From Dehalococcoidia bacterium (lineage in GTDB: Bacteria > Chloroflexota > Dehalococcoidia > Dehalococcoidales > UBA3254), in NCBI GenBank assembly GCA_025361145.1, contig JANYAV010000009.1, positions 62,001-126,000 on the forward strand: a stretch of DNA of 64,000 nucleotides, given 5' to 3'. The notes below the pieces were generated by a model. The model was given only the letters and a program-made list of their open reading frames with translations, was not told the origin of the DNA and did no database searches. Made by a program: the position numbers and the translations under genes. Position 1 is the stretch's first letter; each line of letters begins with the position of its first letter. Shown here piece by piece: positions 27,382 to 35,195 of this stretch.

Positions 27382-27549
27382 CTTTCCCCAGCCTTATGAG
27401 TAATAAGATCATCTTATCATATCCCGTTATTTTGTGACAAACTCTATTAGAAACCATAATGGGCTATGTCCCCAATGTATTGATCTCGAAGTGTGTCGGG
27501 ATCGGAAGGGAAGCCTCTCAGGACAACTAACCTAATATTAATTTAACAA

Positions 27550-27585
27550 AATAGCCTGGATCAGCGTGCTCCAGGCTATTATTTT
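27550..27585 (-). terminator. Terminator between the TPM-domain gene and the pycB region
   Basis: The stem AATAGCCTGGA / TCCAGGCTATT closes directly after the TPM gene stop. It is followed by TTTTGTTAAAT on the minus strand and ATTTTTA on the plus strand, so it may be bidirectional. Confidence 0.8.
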
Positions 27586-28481
27586 TACCAACCTCGGCTA
27601 GCTCCGCCTCCCCCCGACATCCCGCCCCCAAACCCGCCGAAACCTCCTCCACCTCCACCCCCACGAAAACCTCCCCCGCTGGAAAACCAATCGGTCGACC
27701 TGCCGCTTGTAGACAGGTTTTTATAGTTGCGGGACAAAATCACATCCAGAAAAGTACCGAATACCCCCATACCGATCGGTAAGAGAATTATGGTCAACAG
27801 ACTGCCGAAGCCAAACCCCAGTACCAATCCCCAGATAACTCCCCAGATGCCACCCAGCCAAACACTCTTAGTTCGCGCCATAAATCCCAGAATATAGATG
27901 GTTGCAATAATCAAACCGATTAAAAGCACTCCGGGTACATGAAAACCCTGCACCATTCCCTGCACTGGGTTTTCCTCCGCCACGGTAGGTGGAGTCCCAT
28001 CCCGGATAAAACTTTCAATGGCAGCCACCCCGTTAATAACCCCTTGATCGTAATCACCCTCTTTAAAATAGGGAATTACTTCATTATCCAGAATGCGCCC
28101 AGCCCTACCGTCGGTGATCACCGGTTCCAGCCCGTAGCCAACTTCAATTCTGGCTTTGTGTTCGGCGCTGGCAATAAGAAATAGCACGCCGTTATTCTGG
28201 TCTTTTTCACCGATCTTCCAAGCGGAAAAAAGGTCCGCGGCATACTGCTCGATGGAAGCGCCTTCAAGGCTATCTATGGTCACTACGGCCACTTCGGCCT
28301 TGGTATCTTGTGCCAAAACGTATAATTGCGTCTCAAGTTGCGAGATTGTTCCGTCTGAAAGAAGATAGGCGAAGTCATTCACCAAGCCCGTCGGTTTGGG
28401 AAAATCCACCGCGAAAGCCGGCATACAGACTAATGCCAGCAACAGCAAGATCATGGATACAATCAGAATAACGCGTTTCAT
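27585..28481 (-). CDS. TPM-domain (YgcG-like) membrane protein with a Gly-rich tail
   Basis: This 298-aa secreted or membrane-anchored protein has a signal peptide (residues 1-24, ending PAFA), a TPM domain (about 30-160) with FAYLLSDGTI and EVGYGLEPVI, two to three TM helices (about 180-240), and a low-complexity tail of Gly with Phe and Ser. Family members pair with LemA and are associated with envelope maintenance; the biochemical role is uncertain. Its ATG overlaps the lemA stop as ATGA. Confidence 0.9.
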   Translation of the reverse strand: MKRVILIVSMILLLLALVCMPAFAVDFPKPTGLVNDFAYLLSDGTISQLETQLYVLAQDTKAEVAVVTIDSLEGASIEQYAADLFSAWKIGEKDQNNGVLFLIASAEHKARIEVGYGLEPVITDGRAGRILDNEVIPYFKEGDYDQGVINGVAAIESFIRDGTPPTVAEENPVQGMVQGFHVPGVLLIGLIIATIYILGFMARTKSVWLGGIWGVIWGLVLGFGFGSLLTIILLPIGMGVFGTFLDVILSRNYKNLSTSGRSTDWFSSGGGFRGGGGGGGFGGFGGGMSGGGGASRGW

Positions 28482-29056
28482 TTACTAAAATCTACCTTGG
28501 GAGCTGTTGAAGCTCCGGTATCGGCCTGAAAATATTGGCGACTCTCAAATCCGAACATCGATGCCACCAGGTTAGTCGGAAAACGTTTAATAGTTGTATT
28601 GTAATCCTGCACCGCGGTATTGTAACGTTGCCTCTCGACGTTAATGCGGTTTTCTGTGCCGGCCAACTCATCCATCAGAGTTGTTACAGTCTCTACCGAA
28701 CGCAGGGTGGGATAATTCTCCATAATGACCAGCAAGCGTCCAAGCGCGGTTTCCACTTCGCTGCCGGCGGCAGCCTTTTGATCCGGTGTCTGAGCGCCCG
28801 AGTAGCGTGTGCGAGCATCAGCGATCTGCCCAAATATCGTTTGTTCCTGAGTCATATAGCCCTTGACTGAATTTACCAGGTTAGGAATTAGATCAAAACG
28901 GCGCTGGTACTGGGTTTCCACCTGTGCCCATTGAGCGTCGATGGCCTGGGATTTGGTAACCAGTGAGTTATAGGTGCCCCAGAATGAAGCCCCCACAATA
29001 ACAACTAATAAAACAACAATTCCGATAGCTACGAAACACCCAATTCGGCCTTTCAA
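28478..29056 (-). CDS. lemA: LemA family membrane protein
   Basis: This 192-aa protein has one N-terminal TM helix (about 7-27) and a coiled-coil bundle. WAQVETQYQRRFDLIPNLVN is the LemA signature, and the central segment VMENYPTLRS-like (LVIMENYPTLRSVE) is also typical. It forms a conserved pair with the TPM gene that overlaps its end. The start is TTG at 29056 with GGGAGG 6 nt upstream. TTGACA near 29138 with a loosely spaced AATAAT could be its promoter, separate from the structured RNA further upstream. Confidence 0.93.
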   Translation of the reverse strand: MKGRIGCFVAIGIVVLLVVIVGASFWGTYNSLVTKSQAIDAQWAQVETQYQRRFDLIPNLVNSVKGYMTQEQTIFGQIADARTRYSGAQTPDQKAAAGSEVETALGRLLVIMENYPTLRSVETVTTLMDELAGTENRINVERQRYNTAVQDYNTTIKRFPTNLVASMFGFESRQYFQADTGASTAPKVDFSK

Positions 29057-29237
29057 CTTGTCCCTCCCTTTACCTGAAAAAGCTAACGATTACTCTTTCC
29101 CCATTATTCTGGATAAAAAACCAAGCCTTGTCAACGACCATAATAATCCTTCTTCATATTCGAAGGCTTTATTCTCGTATCATCCGGATACGCCCCAAAA
29201 ATTGTTTTTCCCTTCCCTAGGTGCTCATTACCATAAT

Positions 29238-29268
29238 AAAGGAGGATATTCTAAGAATATCCTCCTTC
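29238..29268 (-). terminator. Terminator ending the candidate RNA
   Basis: AAGGAGGATATTC / GAATATCCTCCTT is a perfect 13-bp stem with loop TTA, followed by TATTATGG on the minus strand. It lies 180 bp upstream of lemA and 285 bp past the phosphotransferase gene. Confidence 0.75.
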
Positions 29269-29395
29269 AATAACCTGCTCAATATCCACTCACCTACGGT
29301 CATTTGACCGCATAGAGTCATATCATATTGACTCTCACTTTCTCTATTTTAAGAGCGGATCGTGAGTTCCAAGTGCCCTGCTGTTAGGCAGGGCG

Positions 29396-29440
29396 TTAAC
29401 TGGGAAATAGCCACACTCCAATAAATTTGCTTAACTGCAT
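29396..29440 (-). CDS. Short leader ORF (14 aa) with a sequestered ribosome site
   Basis: ATG at 29438-29440 follows GGAGGTG (29445-29451) by 4 nt and encodes MQLSKFIGVWLFPS. The ribosome site is paired with GCACC in the upstream hairpin. It would be a leader peptide within the candidate RNA. Evidence is only the ribosome site and its pairing. Confidence 0.35.
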   Translation of the reverse strand: MQLSKFIGVWLFPS

Positions 29441-29495
29441 TTTGCACCTCCATTTATGTAATGGTGCCTAAGACTATTTCTAGTCTTATGTGTAC

Positions 29496-29524
29496 ATCTT
29501 ATACGCTAATCTTCATTTTGTCAA
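29496..29524 (-). promoter_or_regulatory. Sigma-70-type promoter of the candidate RNA
   Basis: TTGACA (29519-29524), a 17-nt spacer and TAAGAT (29496-29501) on the minus strand. Transcription would start near 29490, 60 bp past the end of the phosphotransferase gene. Confidence 0.7.
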
Positions 29525-29553
29525 GCTAGGCCACTAAGTATATCCGGTGTCTA

Positions 29554-30207
29554 TTATACTTTTGCGCCCTCTTTATGAGCTGACCTGATGTAAATCACTA
29601 TACTCACCACCGCTAGAATGAACGCGCACCAGAAGATCACTTCCGCGGTAACCTGCAGCCAACCGGTGCTTAAACCTATCAGCAGCACTGTCAGAGCCAG
29701 CCCCTGCAGCAGCATTTTAAGTTTTCCCCAAATATTGGCTCCTGCTTGCAACTTGATCTTAAAAAATCTGGAAAAAGGCCCCAATAACACGGCCATCAGG
29801 ACGATAGCGATTTCCAGTGCTATCGTGGTCCAGATCACATAGATGCTCAACCTGCCCGGCGCCACTATCAGCAGCAGAGATACCACAAAAATCTTATCCA
29901 CCACCGGATCAAGCAGCTTGCCGAATTTGCTGATCTGTCCCCTGTAACGGGCGTGCAGCCCGTCCAGCACATCAGTAAACCAGGCCAACAGGTATAGTCC
30001 AATCATCCAGCCCCAGGATTGATGCGCATAAGCTAGATAAACCGGCACCAGCAGCAACGCCCTAAACAATGTGATCAGATTGGCGGGGACCCAGGCGGGA
30101 ATAATCCTTATCAGTTCCGTCAGCTGAGCTGTTGGTTTTCGGATTTTCAAAAACCAATAATTAAAAAGGGCGCCTAAATTGCCTTGCGATTTCTCTGTCA
30201 TAGTCAT
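29554..30207 (-). CDS. CDP-alcohol phosphatidyltransferase family protein
   Basis: This 217-aa membrane enzyme swaps CMP for an alcohol on a CDP-activated lipid. The signature is present as DVLDGLHARYRG followed by GKLLDPVVDK, supplying the metal-binding aspartates; a His replaces the more usual residue before AR. About five to six TM helices follow. It could be phosphatidylglycerophosphate synthase or make another headgroup. The ATG at 30207 (MTMTEKSQG) is chosen because a promoter -10 box ends 10 nt before it. A divergent paralogue lies 80 bp away. Confidence 0.88.
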   Translation of the reverse strand: MTMTEKSQGNLGALFNYWFLKIRKPTAQLTELIRIIPAWVPANLITLFRALLLVPVYLAYAHQSWGWMIGLYLLAWFTDVLDGLHARYRGQISKFGKLLDPVVDKIFVVSLLLIVAPGRLSIYVIWTTIALEIAIVLMAVLLGPFSRFFKIKLQAGANIWGKLKMLLQGLALTVLLIGLSTGWLQVTAEVIFWCAFILAVVSIVIYIRSAHKEGAKV

Positions 30208-30217
30208 ACTGATATAC

Positions 30218-30246
30218 ACTATAATAGATCAATGGTTACTCAGTAA
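30218..30246 (-). promoter_or_regulatory. Promoter giving a nearly leaderless phosphotransferase mRNA
   Basis: TTACTG (30241-30246), 17-nt spacer and TATAGT (30218-30223) on the minus strand. Predicted transcription start near 30211 leaves only about 4 nt before the ATG at 30207. Confidence 0.55.
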
Positions 30247-30286
30247 ACAGTGGTGTGCCCTGAAATCAGCTTAGCGGAGGTAAGGA

Positions 30287-30892
30287 TTGGGAAAAATAAA
30301 TTCCCACAGTCAGGGTTATCTTACTCTCAATCTGCCCAACCTTATCACTGGTCTGCGTATAATTCTGACCCTGATCGGCATCTTTCTGCTTTTAAGCGGC
30401 CATAAAACGGCTTCTATCGCTGCCGGTGTACTGATAATCATCGCCTGGGTAACAGACTTTCTGGACGGCTATCTAGCCCGCCGTTTAAAGCTGACCACTG
30501 AAGCTGGCGGACTTCTCGATCTAATGGCCGATCGGCTATTGATGATGAGCGTGTTGATTATCACCCTCTGTCAAGGTTATTGGACCCGTACCGCCAGTTT
30601 GATGCCGCTTAACCCTTGGCCTTATGCTCTGCCGGTGCTGGCGGCCGACTTCGTCCTAGTATTGGGAGTTATCGTTTTTTTAATCAAACGCCGGGTAAAG
30701 GCCCTAAAATTCCCCGTCCCACCTTATCTGGCTCGTTTAACTTTCTCTATGCAGATGGCCACGCTCGTAATATGTGTCTTGAGATTAGGACCGGATGGGC
30801 TATTAGCAGGACTGATGTATCTCGCTCTTCTTTTTACCCTGATCTCAACCTGTTTGTATCTTAAATCAGGCGGTTATATCTTCACCCGGTAA
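30287..30892 (+). CDS. CDP-alcohol phosphatidyltransferase family protein
   Basis: This second family member has 201 aa and TTG start at 30287 with GGAGG 6 nt upstream. The active-site signature reads TDFLDGYLARRLKL then GGLLDLMADR. It is a membrane protein with about five to six helices. Different headgroups for the two paralogues are likely, for instance glycerophosphate versus inositol phosphate or serine, but not decidable here. The metallo-hydrolase gene begins 15 nt downstream, indicating an operon. Confidence 0.88.
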   Translation: MGKINSHSQGYLTLNLPNLITGLRIILTLIGIFLLLSGHKTASIAAGVLIIIAWVTDFLDGYLARRLKLTTEAGGLLDLMADRLLMMSVLIITLCQGYWTRTASLMPLNPWPYALPVLAADFVLVLGVIVFLIKRRVKALKFPVPPYLARLTFSMQMATLVICVLRLGPDGLLAGLMYLALLFTLISTCLYLKSGGYIFTR

Positions 30893-30907
30893 TCAGCGAG
30901 GTCAAGA

Positions 30908-31624
30908 TTGGAAATAGTGCCCGGCATCCATAAAATAGACAAAGTCATCGGCGTCAATTGCTACCTGCTGAAAATTGGGGAAAGCTGGATGCTGGTGGAT
31001 ACAGGCCTACCCGGACAGGAAAAAAGGGTAATTGACTACCTTATAAAAAAGGGTATAGCGCCATCGTCCGTGGCTTTTATCGTAGTAACCCATGCCGATA
31101 TCGACCACATTGGGTGCGCTAAAGCCCTGCAATCAGCTACTGGAGCTAAAATCGCCATTCATCGCGATGATTTAGCTGTGTCAACCGGAAAACAGGCTTT
31201 TAAAACCATCAACAATTTTTTTAAACACGCGGTTAATTTGGCTTTTTCTCTGTTGCCCTATCCACCGGTAGAACCGGATATTTTGCTCGAGGATGACTCT
31301 AATCTAGGCGGCTGGCAAATCTTGCATACCCCCGGGCACACCCCAGGCTCTATCTGCCTGTTTATGCCAGGGAAATATCTTGTGGTGGGAGATGCGCTGC
31401 GAACCAGCTGGCAGGGCAATCCCCGCCCTATCTCCAAACGTATTTGCGTAGATCTGGCTCAAGCCAGGCAGTCATTGCTCAAAATCGGGGAACTGAATTA
31501 TGAAGTCTTATTGCCGGGACATGGTGCGTTAATAACTGACAAAGCTTCGTTGATCATCCGGCAAATGGTAAAACGGGCTACCGCCAGACCGCTAAATACC
31601 AGAAAGATACTAAACATCTATTAA
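30908..31624 (+). CDS. Metallo-beta-lactamase fold hydrolase
   Basis: This 238-aa protein is of the MBL superfamily. The metal-binding motif is THADIDHIGCA (HxxxDH), then HTPGHTPGSICL, a GDAL segment and LPGHG near the C-terminus. The substrate is unknown; glyoxalase II-like and quorum-lactonase-like proteins share this layout. TTG start at 30908 with GAGGT 5 nt upstream. Its stop overlaps the stop of the opposite-strand alpha/beta hydrolase by 4 nt. Confidence 0.9.
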   Translation: MEIVPGIHKIDKVIGVNCYLLKIGESWMLVDTGLPGQEKRVIDYLIKKGIAPSSVAFIVVTHADIDHIGCAKALQSATGAKIAIHRDDLAVSTGKQAFKTINNFFKHAVNLAFSLLPYPPVEPDILLEDDSNLGGWQILHTPGHTPGSICLFMPGKYLVVGDALRTSWQGNPRPISKRICVDLAQARQSLLKIGELNYEVLLPGHGALITDKASLIIRQMVKRATARPLNTRKILNIY

Positions 31625-32409
31625 GAGCGCACCGATAAAAAGTCCAGCACAGCGCGGTTGAAAGCTTCCTTTTTTTCAATGAAGAACATGTGCGAACCAC
31701 CTTCAACCATCACCAGCTTAGAGCCAGAAATCAGGCCTCTTAGAATTTCAGAGGATGACGGCAGGATGACGCGGTCGGCAGTACCGGTCAATATCAGGGT
31801 TGGCGCCCGTACTCCCGGTAAATTTAACCTTGAATCGTAGTGATAGGCAGCCTCGCACTTCCCCAAAATAGCTGCTCGTTGAGCCAGACGATTTTTAATA
31901 TACGCCACAGGCAGGAGCAGACTGCGATAGCAATTTCGATTCAACATCAATCCGGCCATGCCATCCAGCATCTGATATAAAGGCAGCTTGGCTGCTCGAT
32001 ACATATCAGGCGTAGGACCACTGTTCTCGGAAATGTGAGAAAAGGTGGCTCCCAGGATCAATTTTTCAACTCGTTGAGGGTATTGAATAGCAATATCCTG
32101 AGCTACTAGCCCTCCCAACGAAACGCCCAGAATATGGGCTTTTTCTATTCCCAGCAAGTCTAATAAATTGGCGACATCTTCTACCATAACCGCAATAGAA
32201 TAAGAATCGGCAGATTTAGAAGATCGGCCGGTGCCGCGGGCATCGAAGGTAATCAGCTTAAAATGCTGCTTAAAAACAGGGGTTTGCCGCCCCCACGTCT
32301 GTAAAGGAGAGTCGAAACCACCGATCATTACCAGCGGTTCTCCCCTACCCTCAACTTTATAATGGATTTTTATTCCATTCACTGCGGCTTGTGGCAATCT
32401 TAGCTCCAA
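31621..32409 (-). CDS. Alpha/beta hydrolase
   Basis: This 262-aa hydrolase has the triad residues Ser in GVSLGGLVAQD, Asp in LTGTADRVI and His in GGSHMFFIE, with oxyanion-region MIGGFDSP. No signal peptide. The family covers esterases, lactonases and C-C hydrolases; no substrate can be assigned. Convergent with the MBL-fold gene. Confidence 0.88.
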   Translation of the reverse strand: MELRLPQAAVNGIKIHYKVEGRGEPLVMIGGFDSPLQTWGRQTPVFKQHFKLITFDARGTGRSSKSADSYSIAVMVEDVANLLDLLGIEKAHILGVSLGGLVAQDIAIQYPQRVEKLILGATFSHISENSGPTPDMYRAAKLPLYQMLDGMAGLMLNRNCYRSLLLPVAYIKNRLAQRAAILGKCEAAYHYDSRLNLPGVRAPTLILTGTADRVILPSSSEILRGLISGSKLVMVEGGSHMFFIEKKEAFNRAVLDFLSVRS

Positions 32410-32502
32410 TAAATGGTTCTCATAAATAATAACTTTGCCAGTAAATAGCTGGAATTGTTTGTCTTAACCTGGAGGCTTATTGGAGATATTAACTAACGAA
32501 AG

Positions 32503-32532
32503 AGGCTCTTGATGTTTTTATCTCAAGAGCCT
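32503..32532. terminator. Hairpin between the hydrolase and the zinc-finger gene
   Basis: AGGCTCTTGA / TCAAGAGCCT stem with an AT-rich 10-nt loop, 30 bp past the stop of the zinc-finger gene on the minus strand. The flanks lack a strong U-tract in either direction (TTTCGT on the minus strand), so function as a terminator is probable but not certain. Confidence 0.6.
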
Positions 32533-32562
32533 ATGAATAATCCATTTTTACCAGATTGAATC

Positions 32563-32847
32563 CTATATTTTCCCTGAGCCTTTACAGTTGGGGCAAATGG
32601 CCCAGTCGCCCATGTAGTTGATCCGACCGGTCCCCGCGCAGCGTCCGCAAGTGGCCAGTAATGTAGAAACCATATCTGCTTCAAAGGCTTTCATGCCCTT
32701 GCAGGCCGGACAGCGTTCATTGCCATTTTTACCATAAGTGCTTAACCCTGTGCCCTGGCAGTAAGGGCACTTCCAGGTACTGTAGTTGTTGGGCCTGGGG
32801 CTTTTTGCCCCACTCGGCGAGACTATCCTAATTTCATAATTGGCCAT
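32563..32847 (-). CDS. Small DnaJ-type zinc-finger protein
   Basis: This 94-aa protein has four CxxC knuckles of the DnaJ cysteine-rich type: CPYCQGTG, CPACKGMK, CGRCAGTG and CPNCKGSG. Two zinc sites are expected. No J-domain is present. Such stand-alone modules can assist protein folding or thiol chemistry; role here unknown. Confidence 0.85.
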   Translation of the reverse strand: MANYEIRIVSPSGAKSPRPNNYSTWKCPYCQGTGLSTYGKNGNERCPACKGMKAFEADMVSTLLATCGRCAGTGRINYMGDWAICPNCKGSGKI

Positions 32848-33038
32848 TTATTCGCTCCTCCCCGTTGGCCGGGGATCAAACTATTTCTCCTAGTCTAGTA
32901 CACTAATCGCTGTAAGTAAATAGTTTTATAATGTTAGTATCTCTTTTAATTTTTTAAACCATTGCATTTCCTGTTTATTATGATTATAATAGTATTATAT
33001 TAAAACGCATACGATTATTAATGGAAGAGGAGAAGAAA

Positions 33039-33509
33039 ATGACTAAGATCATGCGCACCCTGGCAATGCTAATCACGATTCTCGGTTTAATGGCTATTGT
33101 TCTGGGAGGGATCTTCGTAGGAGAGGGTTTCGCCAAGAACAAAATGATATTTGACCGGATGAAAGTAGAAAAGGTAACACTGGCACTTGACCCCAATAAC
33201 CCTCAGGCTTCCACCACCATCAACAACGCAGCAGATGCTCAAGCTGCGGCTGACTTAATTGCCACTCACCGCCGCGCCATCGCCCCTACCTACCAAGATT
33301 TATTGGGCACCAGCAAATTCGATCCTACCAATCCTAAAGATCTCACTTATGCTCAGGCTATGAATCTGGAAAACTATCTATACATGGCGGTAATGGCTTT
33401 CGGCCTGGTCCAGGTGGTGCTAGGAGCTGGAGCTTTTATGCTGGTCACCGGATTAGCCTTACTTTTTACTGGTTTAATACTAATGCGGCTGCCTCTGAAA
33501 ACACCCTAA
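33039..33509 (+). CDS. Small membrane protein, function unknown
   Basis: This 156-aa protein has an N-terminal TM helix, a soluble segment of about 80 residues rich in Ala, Asn and Thr, and a C-terminal pair of hydrophobic helices. The soluble part is predicted extracytoplasmic. I chose the ATG at 33039 because GAGGAG lies about 7 nt upstream; an ATG 18 nt earlier would swallow that ribosome site. No family recognised. Confidence 0.7.
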   Translation: MTKIMRTLAMLITILGLMAIVLGGIFVGEGFAKNKMIFDRMKVEKVTLALDPNNPQASTTINNAADAQAAADLIATHRRAIAPTYQDLLGTSKFDPTNPKDLTYAQAMNLENYLYMAVMAFGLVQVVLGAGAFMLVTGLALLFTGLILMRLPLKTP

Positions 33510-33520
33510 TCGCAAAACAA

Positions 33521-33558
33521 AAAAAATAGGCCGGGAAAATCCCGGCCTATTTTTTTTC
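33521..33558. terminator. Bidirectional terminator between converging genes
   Basis: AAAAAATAGGCCGGG / CCCGGCCTATTTTTTTT is a strong stem flanked by A and T runs, serving the membrane protein on the plus strand and the zinc-ribbon protein on the minus strand. Confidence 0.92.
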
Positions 33559-33573
33559 AGTTGTTAGTCTCTA

Positions 33574-33876
33574 CTATCTGCTCTTGGTATAGCAATCTCT
33601 GCAGAGAACAGGCTTGTCACCGCGAGGCTGAAAGGGAACCTCGGTCTGCTTGCCACATTGTCCGCAGGTAGCAGGATACATCTGGCGAGGGCCTCTGTCG
33701 CTGTAGCTTCCGCCACTGCCACCATTGCGCTCTGCTTTCCTGGTCCTACGACAATCGGGGCAACGCTTGGGTTCGTTGGTGAACCCCTTAGAAGCGTAAA
33801 ATTCCTGCTCTTCAACGGTGAAGGCGAATGATTTGCCGCAATCGGCACACTGAAGGGATTTCTCTGTGTAAGCCAT
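33574..33876 (-). CDS. Zinc-ribbon protein with two CxxC pairs at each end
   Basis: This 100-aa protein has an N-terminal zinc ribbon (CADCGKSF and CPDCRR), a Gly/Ser/Arg-rich linker, and a C-terminal ribbon (CGQCGKQTEVPF and CRDC). This arrangement is widespread in anaerobic bacteria as a small protein of unknown function, suspected to bind nucleic acid. GAGGTC lies a few bases before the ATG. Confidence 0.85.
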   Translation of the reverse strand: MAYTEKSLQCADCGKSFAFTVEEQEFYASKGFTNEPKRCPDCRRTRKAERNGGSGGSYSDRGPRQMYPATCGQCGKQTEVPFQPRGDKPVLCRDCYTKSR

Positions 33877-34298
33877 TTTTGAATGACCTCCATAATATTA
33901 GTTGGTTCGTCCGAGGTCATCCAATACTTCTGTAATTGATTTAATCTTACGTACTGACTGGAAACCTAACTTAACTAAACCACTACCGATATGATACCAT
34001 ACTTTTAATAAAAAAACAATACCCCTGATAAATATTCTTTAAAACCCGTCCGGCGACACCCTCATTGGCTTTATCCGCATCGATCGTATTTGATAAAGAG
34101 TTGCACAATACCTTTCATTCCTATTTACCCAGGCCATTAAACAATTGGTAGCTTTGTATATCTTGAACGGCAACCACTGCTAAATAAATCCTATTCTTCT
34201 TGCCCTGAATTCATATCGCCTTATCAATTTAATTCTTTGTCCAAAATAGCCAGTTCGTCCGCATCGAGTTTTAGAGCCAGGGTGCCTCGCGAACATTA
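33877..34298. other. Non-coding region with possible remnants of coding sequence
   Basis: No intact gene. On the minus strand short protein-like stretches without starts appear: GTLALKLDADELAILDKELN just past the hydrolase stop and KNRIYLAVVAVQDIQSYQ further on, each ended by stops. They may be debris of decayed genes. No promoter or terminator is convincing. Confidence 0.3.
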
Positions 34299-35039
34299 TC
34301 AATTATTTATCTCCTGCAATAATTGGATCGTAGCATCGATCACCTGTTCTTGTTGGAATTCGCGGCTTATTGCCGCTTCTTTATCCCCCGGTTGATTTCC
34401 ATACCAGCCAAATTGGCCATGGTTCCCACCAGATATCTCCACCCTAAGGGTGTCTTCCGGGAGAATTTTCATAGAATTGTCTATTTGTGATGTACTTACC
34501 AAACCGTCGTTGGTACCATGAATTGTAACCACCGCTAAATTAGTATTTGAAAAGTCATTTCCTGCAGCAGGATACGCAGCCCAAAGAACCAGGCCTTTAA
34601 TAAGTGAAAGGTTATTATAGGCAAATTGAGCTGCCATTGTACCACCCAGGGAATGACCGCCAATTGCCCAGGATTTAATGCCCGGGTAAGATTTAATTAA
34701 GCTATCAGCTTCGTTTACACCAAAAACGGCCAGGTTAAGAGGCATTGGCGCGATAACAGTTAGATATCCTTTCGCAGCTAAGGCATGAGCAATTGGAGCA
34801 TAGGATTTATAGTTAACTCTGCCACCTGGATATATAATCAACCCTGTACTATTGCTGGACAGAACGGGCGAAAATACCAGCCATTTGCCTGTCATTACCT
34901 TGACTGTCGAATCAGATTTGAGACTTTGGTTTACCTCTGGCATTGGACCAAGAGGTGTCTCTGCCCACACCACTAACCCGCTTAAAGCCACCACAATTAA
35001 TAATAAAATGACTAAAATTATTTTTACAGGTCTGCGCAT
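34299..35039 (-). CDS. Membrane-anchored alpha/beta hydrolase
   Basis: This 246-aa protein has an N-terminal TM helix or signal anchor (about 6-26). The nucleophile is Ser in GGHSLGGTMAAQ; HGTNDGLV holds the acid, and GGNHGQFG the His. It acts outside the cytoplasm, tethered to the membrane. Substrate unknown; the dienelactone-hydrolase-like layout suggests an ester or lactone. Confidence 0.85.
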   Translation of the reverse strand: MRRPVKIILVILLLIVVALSGLVVWAETPLGPMPEVNQSLKSDSTVKVMTGKWLVFSPVLSSNSTGLIIYPGGRVNYKSYAPIAHALAAKGYLTVIAPMPLNLAVFGVNEADSLIKSYPGIKSWAIGGHSLGGTMAAQFAYNNLSLIKGLVLWAAYPAAGNDFSNTNLAVVTIHGTNDGLVSTSQIDNSMKILPEDTLRVEISGGNHGQFGWYGNQPGDKEAAISREFQQEQVIDATIQLLQEINN

Positions 35040-35130
35040 ACTTTTCCCTCTTGAATAAATTGTATAACTAAACGATTACCGTCTTCCATAAATACATTGT
35101 GGAGGACATGATTGAGTTTTGTGTCTATAA

Positions 35131-35165
35131 AAAAGCCCCCGATTCCTTAATAAGGTCGGGAGCTT
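35131..35165 (-). terminator. Terminator of dnaN
   Basis: On the minus strand AAGCTCCCGACC pairs with GGAATCGGGGGCTT with slight mismatch, then TTTTTATAG. It lies 31 nt past the dnaN stop. Confidence 0.85.
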
Positions 35166-35195
35166 AAATTAAACCTATTTAAATAAATTCTATCT

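Larger units (their letters stand above)
29238..29491 (-). ncRNA. Candidate structured RNA, about 250 nt, with its own promoter and terminator
   Basis: The minus strand has a consensus promoter (29496-29524), at least six hairpins and a strong terminator (29238-29268). In order from the 5' end: AAGACTA-GAAA-TAGTCTT; a stem pairing GCACCATT with the ribosome-site strand AATGGAGGTGC; GCCCTGC / GCAGGGC; CTCAC enclosing CTCT/AGAG; GAGTCA / TGACTC; and CGGTCA / TGACCG. It matches no RNA I recognise: there is no T-box GGTGG core, and tmRNA, SRP and RNase P hallmarks are absent. It could also be a long attenuated leader of lemA. Confidence 0.55.

Noticed and set aside
29238-29491. 6S RNA, tmRNA, SRP RNA or RNase P as identity of the candidate RNA
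   Set aside because: No long rod with a central bubble, no tRNA-like end, no GGAAGCAGCC-type SRP loop and no RNase P core motifs were found.
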